Positions 34,006 to 47,600 of a stretch of DNA of 64,000 nt are shown one piece after another; positions within the stretch are counted from its first letter, which is position 1, and every line of letters starts with the position of its first letter. Both the position numbers and the translations under genes were made by a program. Source of the DNA: Lactuca virosa. Its lineage: Eukaryota > Streptophyta > Magnoliopsida > Asterales > Asteraceae. Below the pieces are notes generated by a model, which ran no database searches, was not told the origin of the DNA, and was given only the letters and a program-made list of their open reading frames with translations. The stretch covers positions 140,830,621 through 140,894,620 of the forward strand of contig CAKMRJ010005523.1 of NCBI GenBank assembly GCA_928212115.1. The letters run 5' to 3'.

Positions 34006-36930
34006 TCTAGCGTACGTGATGGATACGCGAATTATTTTAGAGAGGCCGAGTTCTATCTCCGAGGATTCGATAGTATGCGAGTTTCCTGATGTTTTTCCCG
34101 AGGAGTTGCCAGGTGTGCCTCCCGAGAGGCAAGTGGAGTTTCAGATTGATTTGTTCCGGGAGCGGCGCCAATCACCAAGGCACCTTATCGCCTTGCGCCA
34201 CCAGAGATGCAAGAGTTATCCTCACAGCTTTCGGAGCTGCTGGGGAAGGGATTTATTCGACCGAGTAGCTCGCCGTGGGGAGCGACGATCCTCTTTGTCA
34301 AGAAAAAGGATGGTTCACACCAGATGTGCATTGATTACCAGGAGTTGAACAAGCTAACGGTCAAGAACCGTTATCCACTTCCGAGGATCGACGATTTGTT
34401 CGATCAGTTGCAGGGGCATCTTGGTTTTCCAAGATTGATTTGAGATCGGGGTATCACCAGATGAGAGTACGTGAGGAGGATATTCAGAAGACGGCCTTTA
34501 GGACTCGTTATGGGCATTACGAGTTTGTGGTGATGCCTTTCGGGCTTACCAACGCACCGACGGTGTTCATGGATCTCATGAACCGGGTGTGTAGGCCTAT
34601 GTTGGACCGGTCGGTGATCGTGTTCATCGATGATATATTAGTGTATTCGTGGTCCATAGAGCAGCATGAGGAGCATCTGCTTGAGGTTCTTGGGGTATTG
34701 AGGTCGGAGAGGTTGTATGCCAAATTCTCCAAGTGTGATTTTTGGTTACGAGAGGTCCAGTTCCCGGGACACCTCGTTAATCAGAATGAGATTTTGGTCG
34801 ATCCGGCCAAGATTGAGGCAGTTATGCAATGGGAGGTGTCGAGATCCCCATCTGAGATCAGGAGTTTTCTAGGATTGGCCGGCTACTATTGGAGATTTAT
34901 CAGGGATTTCTCCAAAATTGCAGTTCCTCTCACCAGATTGACCCGGAAGGGCGTTACATTTGTTTGGGGGCCTGAGCAACAGGCATCATTTGAGACTCTT
35001 CGCCAGAGATTGTGTGAAGCTCCAGTGTTGGCTCTTCCGGAGGGAGTGGAGGACTTCGTAGTTTTCTGTGATGCGTCCATTTCATGGATGGGTGCAGTGT
35101 TGATGTAGAGGGGTCATGTGACAGCATATGCGTTGAGGCAGTTGAAGCCTCATGAGATGGGGTATCCCACCCATGATTTGGAGTTAGGGGTAGTGGTGTT
35201 CTCCCTCAAGATTTGGCGTCACTATCTCTATGGTGTCCGGTGTACCATATACACGGACCATAAGAGCCTGAAGTATCTGATGGATCAGCCTAATCTAAAT
35301 ATGAGACAGAGGTGATGGTTGGATGTAGTGAAAGACTACGACTGTGAGATCTTATATCACCCAGGCAAGGCTAATGTGGTAGCCGATGCCTTGAGCCGCG
35401 GAGCAGAGAGTGCTCCGATCCGGGATGTGTGTATGAGGATGATAGTGATGACTCCAGTCTTAGATACCATTCGAGAGGCCCAGGTGGAGGCTATGAGGTC
35501 GGAGAACCGCAAGAGAGAGCGTGTGGTTGGGCAGGTGTCCGAGTTTGTGACGGACAATCGTGGGCTTATGACCTTCCACGGGCAGATTTGGGTGCCCTAT
35601 ACAGGTGGAGCTCGCCGTATTCTGATGGAGGAAGCGCATAGATCGATATTCTCGATCCATCCAGGAGCCACTAAGATGTACTTGGACTTGAAGAGAGATT
35701 ATTGGTGGCCCTGTACGAAGAGGGACGTAGCTTGGGTAGTCGAGAGGTGCTGACCTGTCGCCGGGTTAAGGCCGAGAGCACCAGCGTCCTCATGGCAAGT
35801 TGCAGCCACTAGAGTTCCCAGTGGAAGTGGAAGTGGGAACAGATTTCCATGGATTTTATCACCAAATTGCCGAGGACCGTGCGAGGTGTCGACACGATTT
35901 GCGTGATTGTGGACCGGTTGACGAAGAGTGCTCACTTCCTTGCTATTAGTGAGAGTTCTTCTGCAGAGAGACAGGCCGAGATTTATGTGAGAGAGGTGGT
36001 AGCTCGGCATGGAGTGTCGACCTCGATAGTGTCAGATCGAGACGTGCGCTTTGCTTCCAGGTTCTGGAAGAAATTTCATGAGGAATTGGGTACACGGTTG
36101 CACTTCAGCACCGCATACCATCCGTAGACAGACGGGCAGAGCGAGCGGACGATTCAAACGCTTGAGGACATGCTTCGAGGATGTGTGATGGACTTCGGGG
36201 GAAGTTGGGACACTTATTTTCCCTTGGCTGCATTTTCTTACAACAACAACCACCATTCCAGCATCGGTATGCCCCCCTCTGAGCTTCTATATGGAGGATG
36301 TGTCGGACTCCCATTTGTCGGGGAGAAGTGGGACAGAGAGTGATGGGTGGCACTGAGATAGTGTTGAAGACGACTGAGCAGATTCAGCAGGTTAGATAGA
36401 GGTTACTGACGGCCCAGAGTCGCCAAAAGAGTTATACAGACAGGCGACGATCCAAGCTTGAGTTTCAGGTTGGAGATTTTGTCCTCCTGAAGGTATCCCC
36501 ATGGAAAGGGGTGATTCGATTCAGGAAACATGTCGAGTTAGGGCCCCGGTACATTGGTCCTTTCAGAGTGACCGCCAGAGTGGGTAAGGTAGCATACCGG
36601 TTGGAGCTACTTGCAGAGTTGAGTCAGATTCATAACACCTTCCATGTGTCCCAGTTAGGGAAGTATGTAGCCAATGAGACGGTAGTGGTACCCCTAGAGG
36701 ACATTCAGGTGGATGCGAGCCTGAATTACATCGAGAGGCCAATCGCGATTTTGGATCGAAAGGTGAAGGTTCTGAGGGAACAAAGAGGTGCCCCTGGTTC
36801 AGGTGCAATGGCAACATCGTAGAGGGTCCGAGCTAACTTGGGAACCGGAGTCTGATATGCGAGAGCAGTATCCAGAGTTGTTTGTTGAGCATGACTTCGA
36901 GGGCGAAGTTTGATTCTAGTGAGGGAGAAT

Positions 36931-38505
36931 TGTAACATCCCGAGTTCAGGTATACCTCATAACCCTTGGTTTTTGAGTGATTGTCCCTTTTAGTCCCTTT
37001 ATGAGATAAGGTGGTGAATGAGTACGCGGGGCTTACGTGAGTGTACGCTCGGCGTACTCGTATGCGTGCATTTGACGCGGAAGCCACCTAGTACGCTGGG
37101 CGTACTAGGCCAGAGTGAAAACCCTAATTTAGGGTGAGTCCCCTATATAAAGGATATGATGGCCTCCTTTCTAGTCACCATTCTCAGACATCAAACCCTA
37201 AGTGTGCCCTAACCCTCGTTTTAGAGCTTGTGAGTGCATTTGTGAGCCTTGAGAGTTTTTGTGTGTTCTTGAAGAGAAGAGAAAGCTTTGGAGAAGAAGG
37301 AGTGGGAGTCCAAGCTCTTGGGTCTGAGAAAATCTGAGTTGGGAGCTTCATATAGAGGTATAAAGCTTCAAACTTTACCACTCTTTTTTTATGTGCATCA
37401 TAGAAGAGACTTTTAGGGTTTTGTCCCAAAAAGGTGGAGACTTTATGAGATCTTGAGTTCCAGAGACTAGGACCAACCCCTTTTGAGTATATTAGTGGTG
37501 TAATGTCATAAAAATCCAATCTTGGTCGTTGGAATCAATCCATAGACGAGTTATGAGCTTCTTGACTCAAAATAGTGAACATTTTGGGTTTGGTGACCAT
37601 ATCATCCATGCAAATGCTTAAAGTCACTGAATTTATGGGTTAAGAGCTATTACAAAGTCTAGATCTGAAATATGAGCCAAGGTCTTAACTGTTTAAGACC
37701 AAACAAGTGAGAAGGGTGAAACTGGAGCGTACGTCGGGCGTAATTCCAGTACGCGCAGCGTAGGGGTCGCGCATCCCCGATGCCTGCATGGCAGTCGAGT
37801 ACGCCCATCGTACTCCCTGTCGTTGACTTTTTGTTGACTTTTAGGGTTTGGTCAATTTATGGACATTTATGGTGATTGAGGGGTAAAATGGTCTTTTGCC
37901 CTTCTGTGAGTTAGTGTAGCCTCTTGAGAGCCGTGATTAATTAGGGATAATTGTCGTGTATGTTAGGCGGAGGCTAGGCCGGTGATTTGAGTTCGAGATT
38001 TGCTGACTTCTTGCAAGGTGAGTCTTCTCACTATACTTACCTTGAGTGGTACCTTGTGTGACTAAGCTGTTTATTGTGCTTATCTGTGTTTTTTGATATA
38101 TCCTGCATTATGTCTTTGTGATTTATGTTGAGTATTGTTATTATGAGCTTACTGAGTTGGGACCGGAGGGTCCCAATGAGACACATTGACCGGAGGGTCT
38201 TATCGAGTTATAGCCTAGAGTGGCTAATGAGCTGTGTGTGGTATCTTGGGGAACTCACGAAGCTTCGTGCTTACCGTGTTATGTGTTATGTGTGTCAAGT
38301 ACTTCCGATGATCGCGGGAAGGCCCCGGCTTGATTGTACACACACTCGCATTGGAGATATGTTTGGAGGATCCTGGTTTTTGTGATAAACAACTTTTGAT
38401 AAATGAAATGTATTGATATTGATACGTGAGATTTTTGGGAAATATGACATGTGATTATTATGTTTGAAAATGAAAATTTTGGTTTGAAAATTTTCGGTGT
38501 TTACA
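36931..38505 (+). repeat. RT-A 3' LTR (second copy)
   Basis: 1575 bp, matches 8524-10099; TATA at 37144-37153. Confidence 0.9.
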
Positions 38506-39406
38506 TTGTTCCATGAGAGGGCCTTGTTTTTCCTGAGCACATGTCTTCGGAGTAGGCACGTGTGAATCGGTATCTGAGTATCCTGAGGAAGGATATCTGT
38601 GAGCTCGTGGCGAACACTTCATACCGGTCATTAGCTGAGTTGTAGACCAATGCCATGAGGAAGGAGATTGGGCTAAAGACCCAAGCGAGAGAGGACAGGG
38701 AGACTCAGGGGATAGATAGGAGGCCAGTGAAGTCATAGTCGGATACTAAGCGGTTCAAACCCGCTGACTCGAAAGCTGGAGGCCAGAAGGGATGCACTTA
38801 CAGCAAGTGCGACAAGGGTCACGAGGGACCATGCCGGTCTGGGACTATTTGCTACATGTATGGCAAGGAGGGGCATATGGCGAAGGATTGTCCCAAGGGA
38901 TTTCGGGTTTGCTTCGATTGCAACCATACGAGTCACATGAGGTCTGAGTGTCCTCAGCTTGTATCGAGGACTGTTCAGGCTTCTGCTCCTACTACTTTGC
39001 GTATTACTAATCGCTGGCAGGGGAAGGTCGAGGCTCCGAGGGCTCAAGGGAGAACATTTCAACTGACAGCAGAGGAGGCCCGATCGACATTGGACGTTGT
39101 GCCTCGTATGTGTTTCTTAATTATTATTTTTATTTGTTTTATGTTTGCTTATGATCTTGCTCCTGTTAGGTACTTTCATTGTGAATTATGCACCTGCTCT
39201 AGTGTTGTTTGACTCGGGTGCGAGTCGATCTTTTGTGTCATCATCCTTTTGTCATGATTTTAGCATTTCATGTGAGGCCTTGAGTAGGCCATCAAGGATT
39301 TCTATAGCTGATGAGCATGTGGTATCCGTTTCAGACATCTATCGGGGTTGTTTATCCAATAGACCTTATCCCTATTGCGATGGGAGATGTCGATATTATC
39401 GTGGGT
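38506..39406 (+). pseudogene. RT-B gag (3' part) and protease (second copy)
   Basis: Counterpart of 10100-11001, with knuckles KEGHMAKDC and CFDCNHTSHMRSEC and protease LFDSGASRSFVS. A one-base insertion in the candidate intron (39106-39169, 64 nt) shifts the unspliced frame. It ends at IIVGM, joined to Copia codons. Confidence 0.85.
39106..39169 (+). other. Candidate gag-protease intron of RT-B (second copy)
   Basis: GTATGT...GTTAG, 64 nt, one T longer than the first copy. Splicing would still restore the same exon join. Confidence 0.66.
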
Positions 39407-40346
39407 ATGTGGGCCTTTCAGATCAGCCACAAGGGATGCTAATCGATATTGCTTGACATTTACTGATGATTATAGTAGATATGGGTATATCTACTTAATC
39501 AAAACGTAAATCTAAAACTTTTGAAAAGTTCAAAATAGTTTAAGCATGAAGTCGAGAATCAATTAGGCAAGAAAATAAAGACTCTCCGATCTGATAGAGG
39601 TGGAGAATATCTTAGTATCGAGTTTAACAACTACCTCATGGAATGTGGGATCGTTTCACAATTGACATCTCCTAAAACACCACAACTTAATGGTGTGGTT
39701 GAGAGGCGCAGTCAAACCCTTCTTGGACATGGGTCGTTCCATGATGAGTCAATCCACTCTTCCTATATCATTATGGGGTATGCCTTAGAGACAACCGCCT
39801 ATATCCTAAATCTTGTTCCAACAAAGAAGGTTTCCAAAACACCTCACGAGATGTGGACAGGGAAAGCTCATTCGCTCACACATATCAAGGTCGGGGGTTG
39901 TGAGGCTCCCATAAGATGAAAAACCCATGAAAAACTTAAACCCATAGCTAAACAGTGTATTTTCATTTGGTTACCCACATAAATCCTTTTGATACTTTTT
40001 TTACAGACCTAGTGAGAAAGTGGTCTTCGTAGCTCAATGGGGAGTCTTTCGTGAGAGAGCTCATATTAAAAGAGGATAGTGGGAGTGCTATTGATCTGGA
40101 AGAAATTCTAGAGTCATCTAATGATGGAACCTTAGATAATACTAAAACTCAACTTGAGGATGAGATTCCAGTTGAGCCTATTGACAATTCATTACATATT
40201 TATTGATCCAGTAGAGTTAGCATGCCACATGAGTGTTATGGATTTCATATAACTGTAGATGGGGACACATTCATTAGTGATAATACACTGGTGAATTTGG
40301 ATGAACCTGCTAACTACAAGGAAGTGATGGCAGGCCCTAAGGCTGC
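39407..40346 (+). pseudogene. Ty1/Copia integrase fragment (second copy)
   Basis: Counterpart of 11002-11937. The open part 39638-39919 carries the LNGVVERR catalytic Glu region and the downstream GYALETTAYILN and PHEMWTGKAHSL segments. The first catalytic Asp is again absent because the fragment begins at the same breakpoint. Confidence 0.85.
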
Positions 40347-41688
40347 TGATATTGCCATATTTACACATGTTTTAGGCAATATTTAAGTACATTTTAATTA
40401 ATATTTGGTTGTTTGGATGGAATAATGGTACTTATAAGGCTAAATTATGTTTTGCAGCCAAAAGAAGACATTTTGAAGAAAAGGGACTAAAGCGTTAAAG
40501 AATGGAACTTTGGAGTTAAAGGCTTGAAAGATAAGAAATTCAGAAAAATACATACTCACGAGGTGAGTGTTTAGAACATTCACGACATGCGTTTGGCCTT
40601 CTAGAAGATAAACATCACGGATCAGGAATATGTGTTGAATACGGATATCTACTGGATTCACGAGGTGAGCCTCCAAATCTCACGACGTGAATCGGGCAAA
40701 ATCCAAAACTATATATATCCTTGATCCCTACGATTTTGAGGAGGTTGGCTGACTTAGAGAAGTTCCAGAAGTTGAAAATCACAGAGTGTAAAGGCCTGGG
40801 AATTGTTCTTAACACCAAGGAGAAAGAAGAAGTCATAATTCGATATTTAGTTTGGTACTTTTAAACATGCTTTTAATTATGACTTGTGTTATCTTATTTG
40901 TTAGAATGTCCAGCTAAATCTAGTTGCTTCTGTTAGCTAGATAAAGCTGGAACTCATGGTTTTAATATATTAGTTTAGACTTTTCTTGTTCGTTATGTCC
41001 TGTGTCTGATTGGTATACCTAGCATGCTTGATTTGATGTTAGATTGCTTTAATGTCTTATTCTATGTAGTTAATGACCATTAATTTGCATGAATTTGAAT
41101 ACCTAGTAATCTAGTGAACATTAGGTTATTAGAGCTAAGATCAAACCAGTCTTAGAAAAGTAATTAATTTATTAAATTAGGTTGTGCTAGAGAACTCGTA
41201 TTATGACCATAATTTGTCTTTGTCAACCCAATCTTACATAGCTCCAATATTATTCAATAATTGATTCTGTGTTAAATTATGTGTGAACGTACATAGATCT
41301 ACATGAATTAATTGATATTAGTAAATTTAGAACTGAATTGATAATAATGTTTTAATTGGTAACCAACAAGAGTAGTCATAATTAATTTATAAACCATTGA
41401 GGGAAAGTGGATTCGAACTAACAGAAGTGTTTGTTTATTGATTGAATTTGTGTTAAGAATTAAGTTCAACTAGACTTGCAAAATTAGATAAAAACTAATA
41501 CTTTGCTAGAAATTTAGGTTAACTTAGTAGTAGGTAAATTAATTAGTTAAAACAGTTCCTTGTGATCGACACCTGACTTACCCACACTATCCTATAATTT
41601 GACTAGGTACACTGCCTAGGTGCAATTTAGTTAGTTAAGTTAGTTAGGTTAATAATTTAAAATTAGGTGTAGCTATTTGCACGCATCA
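40347..41688. repeat. Solo LTR-like insertion H (second copy)
   Basis: 1342 bp, TGATATTGCC to GCACGCATCA, flanked by GCTGC and GCTAC. No gene seen. Confidence 0.55.
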
Positions 41689-42331
41689 GCTACCAAATGG
41701 AAAGAGCAAATGGACAGTAAGATTCAGTCCATGTGTGATAATCAAGTATAGAATTTGGTTGATCATGTAGCTGGTCGAAAGGCAGTAGGATGCAAATGGA
41801 TCTTCAAGAAGAATACCAACATGGATGGGAAAGTACACACTTTCAAAGCTAGGTTCATTACGAAGGGCTTTACTCAAACCCAATGGATTGACTATGATGA
41901 GACCTTCTCACCAGTAGCTAAGATTAAATCTATTAGGATAATGCTTTCCATTGTTGCCTTTCATGATTATGCTATATCCCAAATGGATGTTCATACCGCT
42001 TTCCTAAATGGGAATTTAACTAAGGACGTCTACATGAGTCATCCAAAAGGTTTTGAACATGCCAAATTTCCTGATAGAGTGTGTAAGCTTGGGAAATACA
42101 TCTATGGATTGAAACAAGCATCTCACAACTGGAATCTTTGTTTCCATGAGAAAAGTCAAAGAGATTGGATTCTCTAGAAGTGAAGATGAGTCATGCGTAT
42201 ATGTCAAAGCTAGTGGGAGTGTAGTGGCGTTCTTAGTACTATATGTAGATGACATACTACTTATAGGAAACAATGTTCCAACCTTGAAAGAAGTAAAAAC
42301 TTGGCTTGGGAAATTTTTCGCTATGAAGGAT
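41689..42331 (+). pseudogene. Ty1/Copia reverse transcriptase fragment (second copy)
   Basis: Here the upstream RT portion is open from 41755 (VAGRKAVGCKWIFKKN, then the fingers and palm start) to a one-base insertion near 42155. The YVDD box follows in the next frame (42146-42370). It ends at MKD as in the first copy. This is a more complete RT than 13281-13920. Confidence 0.88.
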
Positions 42332-42579
42332 CACAGTCTTCTAAAATTGAGATATTTCCATCATAATTAATATTGTCGTTATGACACACAATGAGGATTA
42401 ACGTGTCGTGAAGTAGAGCAATAAAAGTGGTCTCGCGGAATAAAATCAACAATAAATTGAGTCAATTATGCTCTTGTCATGTCTTTTGTATAAGTTTTTC
42501 TCATATAATAGTAAAAAACTTCAATAAATATTCCAATAATTCTTCTTGTCGTAAATCTACCTCATACTTTGAATGTTGT
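42332..42579. other. AT-rich spacer, no gene seen (second copy)
   Basis: Same 250-base spacer as 13921-14166, immediately before RT-D. Confidence 0.6.
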
Positions 42580-42905
42580 TGTAACATCCCAAAAATACAA
42601 CCCAAAAATTTTTGTTTGAAAACTTTACTAAACCATAATATCAAACATTAAAAGATAAAACCATGAATCATGTATCTCAAAATGTCATAATAAATTTATC
42701 AAATCGAAACTAGTGTCAAGATCATATCAAAATATCAGAGTCTAACTCCCAGGCTAAAACTGTGGTGTGTGCCATGCCATCATCCCGAGCCCTTCCCTTT
42801 GCTAGCTGAAGTACCTGAAACCAAAAACTGAAACTGTAATCACGAAGCTTAGTGAGCTCCCCCAAACTACCACATACCATCCAATAACATATAAAGCACA
42901 TACTG

Positions 42906-43092
42906 GGCCTCGCCCACTACATCGGACCGAAGTCCGGAACTGACTAGGGCCTTACCCACTGCATCCGACCGAAGTCCGGAACTGACTAGGCTCTTGCCCA
43001 CTGCATCGGACCGAAGTTCGGAACTGACTAGGGCCTTGCCCGCTGCATCGGACCGAAGTCCGGAACTGCATCGGACCGAAGTCCGGAACTGA
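42906..43092 (-). repeat. 42-bp tandem repeat with UUCG hairpins, 3' LTR of RT-D
   Basis: Five units of about 42 bp (the fourth shortened). Three contain a perfect CGGACCGAAGTCCG; the other two have one change in the stem. Confidence 0.85.
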
Positions 43093-43473
43093 CTGAACAT
43101 AGCATAACATAATCATATCATATAATATGAACACATATACTGCATACTACATCGGACCATAGTCCGGGACACATAACACATACCATGCCTGTATCACAAA
43201 GATACCAAGCATACTGAACTACTGCATCAGACTGTAGTCCGGAACTACTGCTAACTAAACGGGTCGGCATTGTGGTCGTAGACCCGTTCCTACTGGAAGG
43301 AAACTCACCTCCTAAGGCTGGCTGCTGAAATGCTGCTCGGGAACTGTCTGACTGCTGCTCCGATAACTCCCCGACTATAATTCCCAAAAGACACTTAATC
43401 AGACACTGATAACTAATCTTAGGGTAAAGTGACTATTTTACCCCCTGGTCAAAGTCAACAATCCGTTGACCTG

Positions 43474-43900
43474 ACTCGCCGAGTTGGGCCGCCAACTCGT
43501 CGAGTCCCTATCTTTCCTTCTACTCCCCTTCCCGACTTTACTCGTCGAATTTAGCGAAGACTTGACGATTTCTCCTTCTATAATAACATCAAGTCAACCT
43601 TTATCTGACTCGCCGAGTTGTATGAACAACTCGTCGAGTCCTCCTTCATCATATGAACACGTCCAGTCTGTGACTCGCCGAGTTGTATGAACAACTCGTG
43701 GAGTCTGTTCTTATGGGTAAGGAGATTGCCTTGGACTCGCCGAGTCAGGGCGTAGACTCGCCGAGTCCCTCTACACTCAGATCCATGTCTTAACTCACTG
43801 AGTCTTTACTCCACTCACTAACAGACTCGCTACTACTGAACAGGGAATCTAAGACTCGCGACCGGACTCGCCGAGTCCGAAGAACGACTCGTCGAGTCCT
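43474..43900 (-). repeat. GACTCGCCGAGT palindrome array in RT-D LTR
   Basis: At least ten occurrences of CTCG(C/T)CGAG, many paired head to head so that CGAGTTG and CAACTCG face each other across a 6-base spacer. Two more pairs lie near the promoter (44510-44620). The 5' LTR repeats this at 51177-51610. Confidence 0.85.
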
Positions 43901-44668
43901 TTGCATGTAGTTTCTATTCAGCCGGATCTAATCAGTTTTAGTGCATCCAATTCATAGATCTGGGTTTCTGGGACAATCTGAACACGTCAAGTTGCTAACT
44001 TTACGTGTATCCATGATGCAATGAAGCAATAACACTCAAACTTGGCTATAATGGGGGTTACTTGTCAAGAACAAGGCCATGGCTGCCAAAAGGTGGCCTT
44101 CTTGAGCTCCTGGAACTCAAGAGGGGCTAGATCCGAGATATGGCTTGATTACAAAGCTTCATCGCTAGGGATTTGGGGTTTTTGAGCTCAAAACCATCAA
44201 TTTGGGGACAAACTAGATCTAGCAATACAATAACCAAGATGAAAGCTTTTTTACCGGAAAGGATGGCCAAAGAGGAGTATAATCTGGATCTACTTCTTCT
44301 TCCTTGAGTTCTTCTACCTTCTCCTTCTTCTTCTTGCTCAACAATGCACCAAGATTCCTTCACAAGGGCAAAAATCACTCACACACACTTTAAGGAGGCT
44401 AGGGTTTTGGGAATAAGTCTCTGAGAGGTGAAGGAGGCTGGTTTGGGGCTATAATGGTGTTTAAATAGGGTACACTCCCTGAAATTAGGGCTTCATCCAG
44501 ACTGGCGGACTCGCCGAGTCCGGAAATATGGACTCGTCGAGTCGCCACGCCTACTCCACGTGCTAACTTGCTGCTACTCGACGAGTTAGGGCCACTGACT
44601 CGTCGAGTAGCTTCTAAACTAAAAATAAAAATAATGATTTAAATGCATACCAGGAACGGGGCGTTACA

Positions 44669-44681
44669 ACTCTCCCCCACT
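44669..44681 (-). other. RT-D polypurine tract
   Basis: The minus strand reads AGTGGGGGAGAGT immediately before the 3' LTR. Confidence 0.85.
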
Positions 44682-44685
44682 TATC

Positions 44686-47600
44686 TTAGACTTCATCTTC
44701 GAAGTCTGCTGCTACTGAATCTGAAAATAACTCCGGATAAAGCTCCCTCATCTCCTCCTCGGTCTCCCATTTCCATTCTGAACCCTTCTGGTGTTGCCAC
44801 TGCACCTTCACTAGCTGAGCCACCTTGTTCCTCAAGGTCTTCGTCTTCATATCCAAGATCGCAACTGGTCTCTCGATGTAATTCAGGCTGCTGTCAACCT
44901 GAATATCCTACAACGGTACAACTGCTGACTCATCCACCAAACACTTCCGTAGCTGAGACACATGGAAAGTGTTGTGGATCTGGCTAAGCTCTGCTGGAAG
45001 ATCTAACCGATAAGCAACCCGACCCACCCGGGCCAAAACCCTAAAAGGACCAATGAATCTGGGGCCCAACTTGCCCCTCTTCCGGAACCTGATGACACCC
45101 TTCCAGGGTGACACCTTCAGGAGGACCATATCACCTACCTGGAACTCCAAATCAGAACGCCTCCTATCGGCGTAACTCTTTTGCCGACTCTGAGCGGTCT
45201 GGATCCGGCTACGGACCTGTTGTATCAACTTTGTGGTCTTAAGCACCACCTCAGTGCTCCCCATGATTCTCTGACCGACCTCGCCCCAACAGATTGGGGT
45301 CCTACACTTCCTCCCGTAGAGCATCTCAAAGGGAGGTCGGTCTATACTGGAGTGGTAACTGTTGTTATACGAAAATTCCGCTAATGGAAGGTACGTATCC
45401 CAACTGCCACAAAAATCTAGGACACATGCCCGAAGCATGTCCTCGAGAGTCTGAATCGTCCTCTCGCTCTGCCCGTCCGTCTGAGGGTGGAAAGCGGTGC
45501 TGAAAAGGAGACGAGTCCCCATCTCGTCATGGAACCGCTTCCAAAACCTGGAAGTAAACCGGACGTCTCGATCCGATACTACTGAAACAGGCACTCCATG
45601 ATGTGCCACAACCTCTCGCACGTAAATATCGGCTAACTTCTCAGCCGATATGCTCTCGTGGATCGGTACGAAATGCGCGCTCTTGGTCAACCGATCCACT
45701 ATGACCCAAATCGAATCAACTCCACGTGCAGTCCTGGGAAGCTTAGTAACAAAATCCATAGTGATATCCTCCCATTTCCACACGGGAATGTCTAATGGTT
45801 GCATCTTGTCGTGGGGTCTCTGGTGCTCTGCCTTGACGTTCCTGCAGGCCAGACATCTCTCCACGTACCAAGCTACGTCCCGCTTCATGCAGAGCCACCA
45901 ATAATCGGGTCGAAGATCTCTGTACATCTTCGTCGCCCCTGGGTGGATGGAGAACCGAGACTTGTGGGCCTCATCCATCAAAACCTGCCATACTCCTCCC
46001 CAGTACGGCACCCAAACTCTCCCATGAAGGGTCAACAATCCTCGACTGTCATAATCGAAAGAAGCTACTCGGCCCACGATCCTCTCGCACTTCTGTCTTT
46101 CCTCTTTTAGGCCCTCAAGTTGTGCCTCTCTAATCTGCTCCAATAATGGAGTAATCACTGTCATCCTCAGACATACATCTCTGATCGGGGCCGTCATCGC
46201 CTTGCGGCTCAGGGCGTCGGCCACTACGTTGGCCTTGCCCGGATGATAAAGGATCTCACAATCATAGTCCTTAACCACATCTAACCACCGACGCTGCCTC
46301 ATGTTTAGATTCGGCTGGTCCATAAGGTACCTCAGACTCTTGTGATCCGTGTAAATGGTACAACGGACCCCATAGAGGTAATGCCTCCAAATCTTGAGGG
46401 CGAACACCACTGCCCCCAGCTCTAAATCGTGCGTCGGATAGTTAGCCTCGTGAGGCTTCAACTGTCTAGAGGCATACGCTATCACATGCCCTCGCTGCAT
46501 CAACACTGCTCCCATACCTGTGATCGAAGCATCACAGTAGACTACGAAGTCATCCACCCCCTCTGGCAGGGTAAGAATCGGTGCCTCGCACAATCTCTGG
46601 CTGAGGGTCTCAAATGTTGCCTACTGCTCAGGCCCCCAGCGAAATGCCACCGACTTCCTGGTCAGTCGAGTGAGCGGAACTGCTATCTTGGAGAAATCCT
46701 GGATGAATCTCCTGTAGTACCCTGCCAAACCTAGAAAGCTCCGAATCTCAGATGAAGGCCTCGGGACCTCCCACTGCATCACGACCTCTATCTTGGCCGG
46801 ATCAACTAGTATACCCTTCTGGTTGACGAGGTGTCCAAGGAACTGCACCTCGCGCAACCAGAACTCACACTTGGAGAACTTTGCGAAAAGTTTCTCCCTC
46901 CTCAGTGTCTCTAGCACCTCCCTCAGGTGCTCCTCGTGCTGCTCCTGAGTCTTGGAATAGACCAAGATGTCGTCAATGAACACTATCACATACCGATCTA
47001 ACATCGGTCAGCATACGCGGTTCATGAGATCCATGAACGCGGCTGGTGCGTTGGTGAGCCCAAATGGCATCACCATGAACTCATAATGACCATAGCGGGT
47101 CCTAAAAGCGGTCTTCTGCACGTCCTCACCTCTGACCCGCATCTGATGATAACCGGAGCGCAAATCAATCTTGGAGAACCAAGATGCTCCCTGGAGCTGA
47201 TCAAACAAGTCATCTATCCTCAGAAGTGGGTAACGGTTCTTCACCGTCACTTTGTTCAACTCCCGGTAATCTATACACATACGGTGTGACCCGTCCTTCT
47301 TCTTCACAAACAGGATCGGGGCTCCCCATGGTGAACTGCTCGGTCTGATAAACCCCTTGTCTAGCAGCTCCTGCAGCTGCGTAGACAACTCCTGCATCTC
47401 GGGAGGAGCCAATCGGTATGGTGCCTTGGCTATTGGAGCCGCACCAGGAACCAGGTCAATCCTGAACTCAACCTGTCTCTCAGGAGGTATCCCAGGAAAA
47501 TCCTCTGGAAATACATCCGGGTACTCGCGTACTACCGGTACATCGTCAACTTTCGCCTTGCCCTTCTCCCGGGCATCTAAAACATAGGCGACATACCCCG

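Larger units (their letters stand above)
31802..36913 (+). pseudogene. RT-A gag-pol polyprotein, disabled (second copy)
   Basis: Counterpart of 3401-8506 with the same domains and mostly the same lesions: the TAG after STE near 32436, the TAG replacing Ser of LFDSGA (33089-33091), the TAG at 35106-35108, the TGA at 35313-35315 and the TAG at 36125-36127. Unlike the first copy, the RT-RNase H frame is continuous from 34440 to 35108 and includes FIDD. Extra indels occur near 32110, 32270, 35750 and 35800. The chromodomain frame is shifted near 36778. The shared stops are old element decay; the private indels are probably sequence error or allelic differences. Confidence 0.92.
29582..38505 (+). 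mobile_element. RT-A, second copy
   Basis: Same element, same RT-B insertion point and same TTGTT duplication (29577-29581 and 38506-38510) as 1175-10099. LTRs 29582-31138 and 36931-38505. Shared stops and the shared MITE show that both are copies of one insertion event and not two insertions. Confidence 0.93.
28395..43834 (+). repeat. Second copy of the 15.4-kb block
   Basis: Partner of 1-15408. This copy is continuous with complete flanks: RT-B's primer site and 5' LTR lie to the left, and the remainder of RT-D lies to the right. Several reading frames are longer here (the RT-RNase H frame 34440-35108 is broken in the first copy), so this version is probably closer to the true locus. The GA tract in gag differs strongly between the copies (1052-1108 against 29460-29515). 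Confidence 0.9.
42580..44668 (-). repeat. RT-D 3' LTR
   Basis: 2089 bp. Shorter than its partner mainly by one 42-bp tandem unit. Palindrome arrays GACTCGCCGAGT at about 43474-43900 and 44510-44620. Confidence 0.93.

Noticed and set aside
1175..38505. Two independent RT-A insertions
   Set aside because: Both have the same RT-B host position, TTGTT duplication, stop codons, MITE and downstream Copia join, so they are copies of one event.
42906..43092. Regularly spaced repeat resembling a CRISPR array
   Set aside because: Units are head-to-tail copies including the so-called spacers, sit in a plant LTR, and vary like a slippage array.
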